64,000 nt of DNA from positions 496,001 to 560,000 of the forward strand of contig CAWJNK010000001.1 of NCBI GenBank assembly GCA_963844205.1, read 5' to 3'. The translations under genes and the position numbers were made by a program. The notes under the pieces are model-generated. The model worked only from the letters and a program-made list of their open reading frames with translations. It made no database searches and had not been told where the DNA came from. Every line of letters begins with the position of its first letter. Positions within the stretch are counted from its first letter, which is position 1. The DNA is from DASSUW01 sp963844205 (GTDB lineage Bacteria; Actinomycetota; Thermoleophilia; Solirubrobacterales; Solirubrobacteraceae). Positions 1-8,706 of this stretch are shown one piece after another.

Positions 1-1
1 C

Positions 2-3000
2 TATCGCATCGACTACATCTCCGGCTCGCGCTCGCCGGTCGCCGTCGCCACGGCGACGCCCGACAACGGGCAGGAGCCGCTCAGCGTGACGTTCTCCGGG
101 CTCGGCAGCTCCGACCCCGAGGGCGGCACGCTCACCTACGCGTGGGACTTCGACGGCAACGGCACGGTCGACTCGACGGAGCCGGCGCCGACGTACGTCT
201 ACTCGCAGCCCGGCGTCTACCAGGCGCGGCTGACCGTCACCGACCCCGCGGGCAAGGACGGCACGACCGTCATCCCGGTCACGGTCGGCAACACGAAGCC
301 GTCCGTGAAGATCACCGGCCCCGTCAACGGCGGCTTCGTCGACTGGGGCGACACGATCCCGTGGTCGGTCGCCGTGTCCGACCCCGAGGACGGCACGATC
401 GCGCCGAACGACGTGATCGTCCAGCCGGCGCTCGGGCACGACGGGCACACGCACCCGACCGTCGAGCAGCGCGGCACGAGCGGCACGGTCACCACCGACC
501 TCGGCGGCGGCCACTCGGAGGACATGAAGGTGTTCTTCGCGATCGACGCCCGCTACACGGACAAGGGCGACGGCTCGGTGCCGCCGCTCTCGGGCTCCGA
601 CACGGTCGTGCTCCAGCCCAAGCACAAGGAGGCCGAGCACGCGGAGCGCACGCTGGGCGTGACCACGGCTCCCGCGGCCGGCGACCCGGACGGCGGCGCC
701 GACGCGCTCACCGGCCTCGCCGAGGGCGATTGGGCGGCCTACGAGCCGGTCAACTTCACCGGCACCGACACGATCACCTTCCGCGTCGCCTCCGCGCAGG
801 CGGGCGGGGCGATCGAGCTGCGCAGCGGCGCGCCGGACGGCACGCTGCTCGGCACCGCGGAGGTGCCGGCCACCGGCGGCAGCCAGTCGTGGGCGGATGT
901 GCAAGTCCCCACGCCGGAGTCGACGGAGACGATGAGCCTCTATCTCGTCTTCAAGGGGACCGCGAACTTCCGGCTGAACTTCTGGGAGATCGGCGGCAAG
1001 GGCATCTCGCCCGACAGCCGCCCGAGCGTGAAGGTCACCTCTCCGGAGCCGATGCAGGCGCTCGACCCGGGCACGAACACGCTGGCGGCCGAGGCGACCG
1101 ACGCCGAGAACCCGATCACCAAGGTCGAGTTCTTCGTCGACGGCGCGAAGGTCGGCGAGGACACGACGGCGCCGTACAGCGTCGACTGGACGGAGACCGA
1201 GGAGGACTACTACGTCGTCCACGCGGTCGCGACCAACAGCAAGGGCCTGAGCTCCGACTCGCGGCGCGTGCGCTTCACGGTCGGCGAGTTCGGCGTCCGG
1301 CTGCCGTGGCAGACGTTCGAGAGCATCCCCGACGGTCAGCCGGAGCCGGCGTTCGACCAGCTCGGGGATAACTTCACGGTCACCGCCGCCGGCGCCGACC
1401 TGTGGCAGGGCACGAACCAGTTCGGGGCGGTGTTCCTGGAGAAGGGTGCGCCGGAGAACTTCGTGGCCACCGTCAAGGTCGCGTCGTTCGACGGCACGCA
1501 TTCGAACTCGAAGGCCGGGATCATCGTGCGCAACAACATCTCGGGGACGCCGGACGGGCGCGGCTACCTCGTCGTGTCCGAGAAGGGCAACGGCGAGACC
1601 GAGTACATGCACGACGCCGGCGGCAACGGCCAGGTCAACAACTCCGGGGAGCCGGTCGCGACCGCCTGCCCGGGCGACAACCAGCCGACGTGGCTGAAGG
1701 TCGAGAAGTACGGCACGGACTTCATCGTCTCGTGCTCCAAGAACGGCACCGAATGGACGCAGGTCGGTGCCAAGACCACGATCCCGGCGGCCGCCGCGAC
1801 GCAGGACATCGGCCTGTTCGTCGTATCGCACATCAGCTCGACGAACGCGACCGCGCAGTTCAGCGACTGGGCGATCGACACCGATCCGGAGGTCCCCGAG
1901 CCCGAGCCGGAGTACGACGAGCCGCCGAGCTGCGCGCAGGGGCTGTCCGACGAGTTCGACGGGCCGCTCAGCACGAGCCGCTGGACGGTGCGGCGCGGCA
2001 CGGTGGCGACGAGCAACGGCAACCTCGTCCTGCCCGTCACCAACGGCGACATCAACGAGGGCAACACCGGCGCGATCAGCTACGCCGGCCAGCCCGTCCC
2101 GAGCGGTGACTGGACGGTGGAGACGAAGGTCGACATCGCCCACGACAACGAGTGGCAGCATGCGGCGCTGGCGCAGCTCGTCGACAACGACAACTACGTC
2201 AAGTTCGCGGCGACGATGAACTCGAGCGGGACGCGGTTCCTCGAGTTCCAGACCGAGACCAACGGGTCGCGGTCCTGGCACGGGCCGAACGTCGACCTGC
2301 CCGCGAGCGCGCCGAGCACGATCCACCTGCGCCTCACGCGCACGGGTGACACGCTCGCCGCGTCCTACTCGCCGGACGGGACGACGTGGACGCCGATGGG
2401 CGGCACGGCGACGCTCAAGCCGGGCGGCACGATCGGCGTGCTCGCGGCCGGCGACACCGACGCCCAGAACGTGAACGCGATGGTGGACTACTTCCGCGTG
2501 ACGCCGGACGCGGTCGCGGAGGACCCGGGTGTTGACGACGCGTTCGACGGGACTGGCCTGGACGGCTGCCGCTGGGACCGGATCCACCACTACAAGGCCA
2601 GCCGGACCCGCGTGGCCGGCGGCAAGCTATCGATCGACACGTTCAACGCGGACATCAGCGGTGGCGACAACGGGCCGATCGAGAACCTGATCCTCCAGAC
2701 GCCCCCGCCCGGCGACTGGACGGTCGAAACGAAGATGACGGCGCCGGTCGGCGACAGCTGGCAGCTCGCGGGCCTCCTGCTCTACGGCGACGACGACCAC
2801 TACGTGAAGTACGACGTGGTGGCCGACAACGCGCCGGGCGCGCCGAGCGCGCGCCGCGTGGAGCTGCGGTACGAGAACGGCGGGCCGCTGACCGGGCCGG
2901 GCGGGACCGATCCGGCCCCGCCCGCGAGCGCCACCGACACGTGGTGGCTGCGGCTGACCAAGACCGGCGACACCTACACGGGCGCGATCAGCGCCGACGG

Positions 3001-4030
3001 CTCGACGTGGGTGCCGTCGCCGGGGTCCGTGACGGTCGCGCTGGAGGACCCGGCGATCGGGCTGATGGCGATCGGGCCGGACCAGGCGGCGCCGATCACC
3101 GTCGACTTCGACCACTTCCGGGTGGTGCCGGAGAACGTCGCGCCGACGGTGGACGCGTCGGCCGACGTCGTGAGCGGCGACGCCCCGCTGGAGGTGCGCT
3201 TCTCGGCCGCCGGGGACGACCCGGACGGCGACGAGAGCCGCCTCGCGTACGCGTGGGACTTCGGTGACGGCGGGACCGCGTCCAGCCGGGAGGCCGTCCA
3301 CCGCTACGAGCAGCCGGGGACGTACGAGGCGAAGGTCACGGTCACCGACCCCGACGGCGCGACCGCGACCGACACGGTGACGATCACCGTCGCTACCCCG
3401 CCACCGAACGCGGCGCCGACGGTGCGGGCCTCGGCCAGCCCGAGGGCCGGCCGTGCGCCGTTGCGCGTCCAGTTCAGCTCCGCGGCCAGCGACCCGGACG
3501 GCGACTCCCTGACCTCGGCGTGGGACTTCGGCGACGGCGACCGCGCGGACGGCGCCGCCGCGACCCACACCTACCGGCGGCCGGGGACGTACGACGCGAA
3601 GGTGACGGTCACCGATCCGCGCGGCAACACCGCGGCGGACACCGTGCGGGTGCGGGTGGCGGCGGTCGGTGGCGTGGCCGGCGAGCAGGCCTCGCAACTG
3701 CGGCTGGACCTCGGCGCGACGCAGTCGGCGGCCGACGTGGTACGGCACGGCCTGCACTACCGCGTCTCGTGCGGGGCGGCGTGCCGCGTGTCGGCCGTCC
3801 TGCGGGCGGCGGGCGGCGACCGGCAGCGGCTCGGCGCCGCGGCGGCGCGACGTGTGCGCGCCGGCGCCTCGCGCGTGATCGTCGTTCGGCTCGACCGGGC
3901 CGTGCGGCGCAACCTGATCGCCGCGATGCGCGAGGCGGGCGTGCGCCGGCTGAGGACGAAGCTGGCGACGATCGTGCGCGACGAGGACGGCCGCCGGACG
4001 GTGCGCAGGACGGTGGTCCTGAAACGATGA
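2..4030 (+). CDS. Secreted PKD-domain protein, C-terminal part of a sugar dehydrogenase-like (GSDH) protein; 5' end outside window
   Basis: The frame is open from base 2 with no start, so the gene begins upstream. The first residues (YRIDYISG) match the point in the 42.8 kb gene where the PQQ-type glucose/sorbosone dehydrogenase propeller ends (YRIDYVEG), so the missing N-terminus is probably that propeller. Visible modules in order: a PKD domain (about 60-290), a linker with HxHxHP-like residues (about 440-460), a carbohydrate-binding-like segment (640-1010), a bacterial Ig-like domain (1020-1290), three concanavalin-like (DUF1349-type) repeats (1300-1890, 1930-2515, 2535-3125), two more PKD domains (3130-3395, 3410-3660) and a basic Arg-rich tail. 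PKD and lectin-like folds point to an extracellular role at polysaccharide or the cell surface. The substrate is unknown. The ATG at 86 is internal and is not the true start. Confidence 0.85.
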   Translation, partial: YRIDYISGSRSPVAVATATPDNGQEPLSVTFSGLGSSDPEGGTLTYAWDFDGNGTVDSTEPAPTYVYSQPGVYQARLTVTDPAGKDGTTVIPVTVGNTKPSVKITGPVNGGFVDWGDTIPWSVAVSDPEDGTIAPNDVIVQPALGHDGHTHPTVEQRGTSGTVTTDLGGGHSEDMKVFFAIDARYTDKGDGSVPPLSGSDTVVLQPKHKEAEHAERTLGVTTAPAAGDPDGGADALTGLAEGDWAAYEPVNFTGTDTITFRVASAQAGGAIELRSGAPDGTLLGTAEVPATGGSQSWADVQVPTPESTETMSLYLVFKGTANFRLNFWEIGGKGISPDSRPSVKVTSPEPMQALDPGTNTLAAEATDAENPITKVEFFVDGAKVGEDTTAPYSVDWTETEEDYYVVHAVATNSKGLSSDSRRVRFTVGEFGVRLPWQTFESIPDGQPEPAFDQLGDNFTVTAAGADLWQGTNQFGAVFLEKGAPENFVATVKVASFDGTHSNSKAGIIVRNNISGTPDGRGYLVVSEKGNGETEYMHDAGGNGQVNNSGEPVATACPGDNQPTWLKVEKYGTDFIVSCSKNGTEWTQVGAKTTIPAAAATQDIGLFVVSHISSTNATAQFSDWAIDTDPEVPEPEPEYDEPPSCAQGLSDEFDGPLSTSRWTVRRGTVATSNGNLVLPVTNGDINEGNTGAISYAGQPVPSGDWTVETKVDIAHDNEWQHAALAQLVDNDNYVKFAATMNSSGTRFLEFQTETNGSRSWHGPNVDLPASAPSTIHLRLTRTGDTLAASYSPDGTTWTPMGGTATLKPGGTIGVLAAGDTDAQNVNAMVDYFRVTPDAVAEDPGVDDAFDGTGLDGCRWDRIHHYKASRTRVAGGKLSIDTFNADISGGDNGPIENLILQTPPPGDWTVETKMTAPVGDSWQLAGLLLYGDDDHYVKYDVVADNAPGAPSARRVELRYENGGPLTGPGGTDPAPPASATDTWWLRLTKTGDTYTGAISADGSTWVPSPGSVTVALEDPAIGLMAIGPDQAAPITVDFDHFRVVPENVAPTVDASADVVSGDAPLEVRFSAAGDDPDGDESRLAYAWDFGDGGTASSREAVHRYEQPGTYEAKVTVTDPDGATATDTVTITVATPPPNAAPTVRASASPRAGRAPLRVQFSSAASDPDGDSLTSAWDFGDGDRADGAAATHTYRRPGTYDAKVTVTDPRGNTAADTVRVRVAAVGGVAGEQASQLRLDLGATQSAADVVRHGLHYRVSCGAACRVSAVLRAAGGDRQRLGAAAARRVRAGASRVIVVRLDRAVRRNLIAAMREAGVRRLRTKLATIVRDEDGRRTVRRTVVLKR

Positions 4031-4034
4031 GGCG

Positions 4035-4328
4035 GTGGCGATCCTCGTCGACGAGCTGCGCGAGTACCCGCACACGCGGCTGCCGTTCCGGCACTGGTGC
4101 CACCTGGTCAGCGACGAGGGCTACGACGAGCTGCACGCCTTCGCGGCACAGCTCGGCATCCCCCGCCACCGCTTCCAAGGCGACCACTACGACCTGCCGC
4201 CGCACCTGCGGCGGCAGGCCGTCGCCCTCGGCGCGCGCGAGGTCGGCACACGCGAGCTGACGCGGCGCATGGCCGGGCCGAGGGGCGAGCGAGTCCGAGC
4301 CCGCCGCGCCGCCCGCGGGGGGTCCTGA
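4035..4328 (+). CDS. DUF4031 domain-containing protein
   Basis: A 97-residue protein starting at GTG five bases after the stop of the PKD gene. It shows the typical layout of the small actinobacterial DUF4031 family: an N-terminal VDELR strand, a WCHLVSD motif, an ELHAFA helix, and a FQGDHYDL segment followed by RRQAVALGA. The conserved W/C/H and H/Y/D positions are present. The biochemical role of the family is unknown. The tight spacing suggests co-transcription with the upstream gene, but no functional link is evident. The C-terminal 25 residues are Arg-rich and poorly conserved in kind. Confidence 0.8.
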   Translation: MAILVDELREYPHTRLPFRHWCHLVSDEGYDELHAFAAQLGIPRHRFQGDHYDLPPHLRRQAVALGAREVGTRELTRRMAGPRGERVRARRAARGGS

Positions 4329-4352
4329 CGTAGCCGGTCCGATTGCGCGAAG

Positions 4353-5105
4353 ATGCTGAGCGTGCCTGAAGCCGACGCCACGCGCCTCGCCGTCCTCATC
4401 GACTCGGACAACACGACGGCGAGCCTGACCACCGAGCTGCTCGAGGAGATCGCCAAGTACGGAACGCCGACGATCAAGCGTGCGTATGGGGACTGGACGA
4501 CACAGCACCTGGTCAGCTGGAAGGAGCAGCTGCTACGCCACGCGATCCAGCCGATCCAGCAGTTTGCCAACACCCGCGGGAAGAACTCGACCGACTCGGC
4601 ACTGATCATCGACGCGATGGACCTGCTCTACGCGGGGAACCTGGAGGGGTTCGTCATCGTCTCGAGCGACAGCGATTTCACTCGACTGGCGACGAGGTTG
4701 CGGGAGTCGGGGATGACCGTCTACGGGCTCGGGCGCCAGACTACGCCGGAGCCGTTCGTGGCAGCGTGTAACCGGTTCATCTACCTCGAGCTCCTCAGCC
4801 AGGAGTCGGAGGAGCACGAGCAGCCGGGATCGGATGGTGAGGAGTCGGCACCGCCGCTGCCCGACCTCGAGCAGATTCTGAGGACGGCGATCAAAGGCAC
4901 GTCGAAGGACGACGGCTGGTCCCACCTCGGGGAGGTCGGGAACTTCCTGAGCCAAAGCCACGCGGCGTTCGACGCTCGGGCCTACGGCTACACCAAGCTC
5001 GGGGAGCTGGTGCGCGGCGAGCCCTACGTCGAGGTCAGGGATGTGGCCTTGCCGACAGGAACCAGTCACATCCTGGTGCGGCTCAATCGGCGGTCGCGAG
5101 GATGA
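4353..5105 (+). CDS. NYN domain protein with C-terminal OST-HTH/LOTUS domain
   Basis: A 250-residue protein. Residues about 12-150 form a NYN (PIN-like) nuclease-type domain: LAVLIDSDN carries the first acidic residue, NSTDSALIIDAMDLLY the central acidic pair, and VIVSSDSDFTRLA the canonical SSDSDF motif. Residues about 165-248 match the OST-HTH/LOTUS fold (DDGWSHLGEVGNFL, YGYTKLGELVRG), an RNA-binding module. The pairing is common in bacteria and is thought to act on RNA, but its substrates are unknown. The 3' end abuts a truncated TOBE gene on the other strand, so sequence junctions or rearrangement lie right at 5105. Confidence 0.85.
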   Translation: MLSVPEADATRLAVLIDSDNTTASLTTELLEEIAKYGTPTIKRAYGDWTTQHLVSWKEQLLRHAIQPIQQFANTRGKNSTDSALIIDAMDLLYAGNLEGFVIVSSDSDFTRLATRLRESGMTVYGLGRQTTPEPFVAACNRFIYLELLSQESEEHEQPGSDGEESAPPLPDLEQILRTAIKGTSKDDGWSHLGEVGNFLSQSHAAFDARAYGYTKLGELVRGEPYVEVRDVALPTGTSHILVRLNRRSRG

Positions 5106-5185
5106 CGCTCGACGTTGGCGATCGCGGCACCCTCGGTCACGCTCTTGACGGTGCCGCCGAGCTGGTTGCGGGCGCTGAGCTTCAT
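5066..5185 (-). pseudogene. Truncated TOBE/Mop (molbindin) domain gene
   Basis: On the minus strand an ATG at 5185, preceded by GGAAGGGA, begins MKLSARNQLGGTVKSV, the hallmark start of single-domain TOBE/Mop molybdate-binding proteins, which are about 65-70 residues long. Similarity stops after about 26 residues (near 5107), exactly where the 3' end of the NYN gene begins. The remaining 13 residues are antisense to that gene and unrelated. The gene kept its ribosome site and first third but lost the rest, so no complete molybdate site can form. It is therefore called as a remnant. Confidence 0.6.
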
Positions 5186-5220
5186 GTCATGTTCCCTTCC
5201 CCTGCGTGAACGGACGATGA

Positions 5221-5379
5221 ATCGACACGATCCCCGCGCCCGTCCACAGCGATGACGAGGTCCGCGCGTGGTTCGCATCGCACGTGGTCGGCGAGACCGA
5301 GCTGTGGGTCGCCGAGGACATCCTCTACGTCTGGCGCGGCGGAGAGGCTGTCCCGGTTCGGGGTGTACGTTCGTCGTAG
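5221..5379 (+). pseudogene. GNAT acetyltransferase N-terminal fragment
   Basis: A frame open from 5221 to a TAG at 5379 encodes HSDDEVRAWFASHVVGET followed by LWVAED, which resembles the first helix and strand of GNAT N-acetyltransferases. There is no start codon in frame and the acetyl-CoA-binding region is missing. Together with the adjacent TOBE fragment it marks a small rearranged interval between two intact operons. The assignment is made by eye from a short match. Confidence 0.35.
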
Positions 5380-5408
5380 AGGCGTGACCCGGTCCAGAGG
5401 AGGACACC

Positions 5409-5753
5409 ATGAGGTATCTGCTGCAGATCTACTCGGGCGCCGCGATGGCCGAGTACGAGCGTCTCTCTGCGGACGAGCAGGACGCGATCGTGGGCGAGTT
5501 CCGTGCCATCTCGCAGTCTCCCGGCGTCATCGGCGGCGACCAGCTGCAGCCGGCCGACACGGCCACGACCGTCCGTGTTGAGGACGGGCAGGCGCTGCTC
5601 ACCGACGGTCCGTTCCTCGACGCGAAGGAGCACCTCGGCGGGTACTACCTCGTCGAGGCGGACGAGCTCGACGAGGCGCTCGAGATCGCCGCGCGCATCC
5701 CCACCGCGCGGATGGGCGGAACGATCGAGGTGCGCCCCCTGGTGGAGAGCTAG
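5409..5753 (+). CDS. YCII-related (DGPF) domain protein
   Basis: A 114-residue protein with the YCII fold: MRYLLQIYSG at the start, TVRVEDGQALLTDGPFLDAKEHLGGYYLVEA in the middle (DGPF, then KE and G-Y-Y), and EVRPLVE at the end. AGAGGAGGACACC upstream of ATG 5409 is a strong ribosome site. These proteins are encoded directly before ECF42-type sigma factors in many actinobacteria, and that is the case here, as the sigma frame begins within a few bases of the stop. The YCII partner is thought to act in sensing or signalling with that sigma factor. Its ligand is unknown. Confidence 0.85.
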   Translation: MRYLLQIYSGAAMAEYERLSADEQDAIVGEFRAISQSPGVIGGDQLQPADTATTVRVEDGQALLTDGPFLDAKEHLGGYYLVEADELDEALEIAARIPTARMGGTIEVRPLVES

Positions 5754-5755
5754 CG

Positions 5756-6919
5756 CTGCTCGAGCAGGTCTTTCGCGACGAGTGGGGCCGCGTCCTCGCC
5801 AGCCTGGTCGGCTTCCTCGGCGATTTCGACCTCGCCGAGGAATCCGCTCAGGAGGCCTTCGCGCTGGCCGCCCAGCGCTGGCCTCGACACGGCACGCCAC
5901 CCAATCCCGGCGCCTGGCTCACGATCACCGCCCGCAACCGCGCGATCGACCGCCTGCGTCGCGACCGTGCGCTCGCGGCGAAGACGCGCCTGCTCGACGT
6001 GCCCGAGGCCGCGGAGGACGAGTTGGAGGAGCGAACCTTTCCCGACGAGCGGTTGGAGCTGATCTTCACCTGCTGCCACCCGGCGCTCGCGCTCGAGGCG
6101 CAGGTCGCCCTGACCTTGCGCGCGCTCGGCGGCCTGCGGACCGAGGAGATCGCCCGCGCCTTCCTCGTTCCCGAGGAGACGATGAAGCGGCGGCTGACCC
6201 GGGCGAAGCGCAAGATCAGGGATGCGGGCATCCGCTTCAGCGTTCCCGCCGACCACCGGCTGCCGGGGCGGCTGGCGGCGGTGCTGGCGGTCGTCTACCT
6301 GATCTTCAACGAGGGCTACGCCGGCCGCGTCGACCTGGCGGCGGAGGCGCTCCGGCTCGGACGCGCGCTCGCCGAGCTGATGCCCGACGAGCCCGAGGTC
6401 CACGGGCTGCTCGCGCTGATGCTGCTCACCGACGCGCGCCGCGACGCCCGGTTCGACGCCGACGAGCTGGTCCTGCTCCCGGACCAGGATCGCTCGCGCT
6501 GGGACGCCACGCAGATCGCCCGCGGACGCCGGGCGCTCGACCGCGCCGTCGCGCTGCGGGGGCGCGGGCCGTACGTGATCCAGGCGGCGATCGCTTCGCT
6601 GCACATGGAGGAGCCGCGCGACTGGACCCGGATCGCCGCCCTCTACGACGAGCTCGTCCAACTCACGGGCTCACCTGTCGTCGAGCTGAACCGCGCGATC
6701 GCGGTGGCCGAGACGGCCGGGGACGAAGCCGGGCTCGCCCTGGTCGACCGGCTCGACCTCGACGGCTACCAGTACTTCCACTCCACGCGCGCGGACCTGC
6801 TCCGCCGTCTCGGCCGTCGCGACGAGGCGCGCGCGGCGTATCAGCGCGCGCTCGAGCTCGCGCACACCGAGCCCGAGCGCCGCTTCCTGCAGCGGCGCAT
6901 GACGGAAGTCGGCGCGTAG
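5756..6919 (+). CDS. ECF42-type RNA polymerase sigma factor with C-terminal DUF6596/TPR-like extension
   Basis: About 387 residues. Region 2 (FDLAEESAQEAFALAAQRW, ITARNRAIDRLRRDRALA) precedes region 4 (LTLRALGGLRTEEIARAF, then KRRLTRAKRKI). A long helical C-terminus follows (LIFNEGYAGR, LNRAIAVAE, ADLLRRLGRRDEARAAYQRAL), as in ECF42 factors, which lack a classical anti-sigma and work with a YCII protein. The region 2 frame has no ATG, GTG or TTG near the expected start. CTG at 5756, seven bases behind GGTGGAGAG, is the best start, unless translation enters by a -1 slip from the YCII gene. The GTG at 5999 would delete all of region 2. Confidence 0.75.
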   Translation: MLEQVFRDEWGRVLASLVGFLGDFDLAEESAQEAFALAAQRWPRHGTPPNPGAWLTITARNRAIDRLRRDRALAAKTRLLDVPEAAEDELEERTFPDERLELIFTCCHPALALEAQVALTLRALGGLRTEEIARAFLVPEETMKRRLTRAKRKIRDAGIRFSVPADHRLPGRLAAVLAVVYLIFNEGYAGRVDLAAEALRLGRALAELMPDEPEVHGLLALMLLTDARRDARFDADELVLLPDQDRSRWDATQIARGRRALDRAVALRGRGPYVIQAAIASLHMEEPRDWTRIAALYDELVQLTGSPVVELNRAIAVAETAGDEAGLALVDRLDLDGYQYFHSTRADLLRRLGRRDEARAAYQRALELAHTEPERRFLQRRMTEVGA

Positions 6920-6978
6920 GTGTCCCCTTCCGCAGCTCCCGTTCGTGGTCAGGACACCACGAACAAGGAGCGCAAGCG

Positions 6979-7476
6979 ATGCCCTCGATCAGCGACGGCG
7001 TCTGGCGGCTCGATCCCGACCGCTCCAGCGTCGAGTTCCACGTTCCCAGCGTCTACGGCCTGATGACCGTCAAGGGCCGCTTCGGCGGCTACCACGGCAC
7101 CCTCGACCTCTCGGCCCAGCCGTCGATCGCGCTGACGATCGAAGCGGGCAGCCTCGACACAGAGAACCCGCGGCGCGACAAGCATCTGCGCTCGGCCGAC
7201 TTCTTCGACGTCGATCAGCACCCGCAGGTTCGCTTCGAGGCCGACAACGCCAGGCTCGCGGGCGAGGACCTGAAGGTCTACGGACGCCTGCACGCCCTCG
7301 GCAGACACATGCCGCTCGACGTCGACGCCACGCTGCGCGAGGTCGACGGCCACCTGGAGATCGAGGCCAGCGCCGTCGCGGACCAGCGCGAGCTCGGGAT
7401 GACCTGGAGCCCGCTCGGGCTCATCGGCGCCCCGAGCAAGCTGATCGTCCGCGGCCGCTTGACCCCCGCTCACTGA
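6979..7476 (+). CDS. YceI family protein
   Basis: A 165-residue lipocalin-like YceI domain protein: WRLDPDRSSVEFHV at the start, MTVKGRFGGYHGTLDL, then RRDKHLRSADFFDVDQHP, the most conserved stretch of the family, and a terminal KLIVRGRL strand. YceI proteins bind isoprenoid-type ligands. There is no signal peptide, so this copy is probably cytoplasmic. AAGGAG lies 9 bases before ATG 6979. The position after the ECF42 unit suggests possible co-regulation but does not prove it. The 3' end overlaps the convergent secreted-protein gene by 7 bases. Confidence 0.85.
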   Translation: MPSISDGVWRLDPDRSSVEFHVPSVYGLMTVKGRFGGYHGTLDLSAQPSIALTIEAGSLDTENPRRDKHLRSADFFDVDQHPQVRFEADNARLAGEDLKVYGRLHALGRHMPLDVDATLREVDGHLEIEASAVADQRELGMTWSPLGLIGAPSKLIVRGRLTPAH

Positions 7477-8696
7477 GCGGGCCGCACCACCGGGCCGGTC
7501 TGGACCGCCTCGAGCGCGCTCGCGGGGATCGTCTTCAGCCCGTTGAGGGCATCGTCGTCCCAACCGGGGTCGAGGGCGCCGCCGATGAACACGCGCGCCT
7601 CGCCCGCGTTGTCGGCCACCAACCCGCCGTAGGTCTTGAGCGCCTGCGCGACCACGAGCGCGTGGCCGCGCAGGCCGCTGATGTCGTAGCTCGCCTTCAG
7701 GCGCAGGCGGACGCCCATGGGCGGCTGATTCGGATCGGTGTTGGACGATGCCCAGTGCGTGGCGGGGTGGATGTAGGCCCGCTGCGTGACCGGAACACTG
7801 ATCCGCAGCGCGTGGCGGATGACGCCGGCGTCGGCCTCCTCGCGCCGGGCCAGACCGGGGAGGATCGGCAGCCCGGCGGCGTCGGCAGAGGTCCAGCCCT
7901 CGGGCCGCAGAGCGTTGGAGCGGAGGTCGAAGACCGCGCCGCTGTAGGCGTGCCACCCCGCGCCGTCGCGCTCGGCGTCGTAGATCTCGAACAGCTTGCA
8001 GTCGCCCTGGCGCAGCGTCACCACGTGGCGGTCGCTCCCGGGTTCGACCGGCGCATCGAGCGGCGTCGGGTAAGGACCGGGATCCGACTCCTTGGGGACC
8101 TCGAACGTCATGGGTACGAGCGGCTGGGTGAACGGGACGCTCACATAGGGCATGCCGTATACGCCGCCGCCGCCGAAGCCGGGCCATAGGGTCATCGACC
8201 CCAGGGAGCCGATGTAGTCGTGCGAGGTGTCGACCGGTGCGCGCGACACGTCGGTGTTCCACGGGTTGTCGTTCGGGAAGATCGGGCAGTCGCCGATCAC
8301 CGGGCTGCCCGCGAAGCGGTCTTCGGCTGTCCCGCCGCCGGGCGCACTGCCGCCACCCGGCACGGCGCCGCGCGCAAGCGTCGTGACCCTGACCGCGCGT
8401 GGCTTCGCACAGCGCGTACGGCGACAGGGCAGGACCACGTAGCGATACCGAGTCGCAGGCGCGACAGAGCGGTCAAGGAACCGGCGGCGATTGGCCTTCA
8501 GACGCACCCGGCGTCCCGAACGCCGGACCACGTAGCGCGTCTCGCCGCGTGAGCGATCGCGCCACCGGAGCCGGACGCCCTCGGTGTCGGCGCGCGCCGA
8601 GAGGCTCGCGACCGGCCGCAGACGCGCCTCCGCCCGGGCGGCGAACAAGGCAACCAGCGCGCACCCCGCCGCGAGGACGACCGGCAACAACCGCAC
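7470..8696 (-). CDS. Secreted protein of unknown function with NPWN motif
   Basis: About 408 residues from GTG 8696. This start gives a clean signal peptide (RLLPVVLAAGCALVALFA, then ARAEA). Residues about 30-105 form a fibronectin-III-like segment (RLRWRDRSRGETRYVVRR...). After a Gly-rich linker comes a large domain starting CPIFPNDNPWNTD, with LWPGFGGGGVYGMPYV, a Cys in GDCKLFEIYDA, an AYIHPATHWAS motif and a final ARVFIGGALDPGWDDD. I recognise a recurrent secreted bacterial family but no named function. It lies 10 bases after the exporter operon on the same strand and could be co-transcribed or read through from it. Confidence 0.7.
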   Translation of the reverse strand: MRLLPVVLAAGCALVALFAARAEARLRPVASLSARADTEGVRLRWRDRSRGETRYVVRRSGRRVRLKANRRRFLDRSVAPATRYRYVVLPCRRTRCAKPRAVRVTTLARGAVPGGGSAPGGGTAEDRFAGSPVIGDCPIFPNDNPWNTDVSRAPVDTSHDYIGSLGSMTLWPGFGGGGVYGMPYVSVPFTQPLVPMTFEVPKESDPGPYPTPLDAPVEPGSDRHVVTLRQGDCKLFEIYDAERDGAGWHAYSGAVFDLRSNALRPEGWTSADAAGLPILPGLARREEADAGVIRHALRISVPVTQRAYIHPATHWASSNTDPNQPPMGVRLRLKASYDISGLRGHALVVAQALKTYGGLVADNAGEARVFIGGALDPGWDDDALNGLKTIPASALEAVQTGPVVRPAQ

Positions 8697-8706
8697 CCCG
8701 CCAACG

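Noticed and set aside
2627..4075. 482-residue minus-strand ORF opposite the PKD protein
   Set aside because: Arg/His-rich shadow of a GC-rich gene; no motif and antisense to recognisable PKD domains.
5503..7476. 657-residue plus-strand ORF across the ECF42 gene
   Set aside because: Arg/Pro-rich shadow; only its last 165 codons are real (YceI, from 6979).
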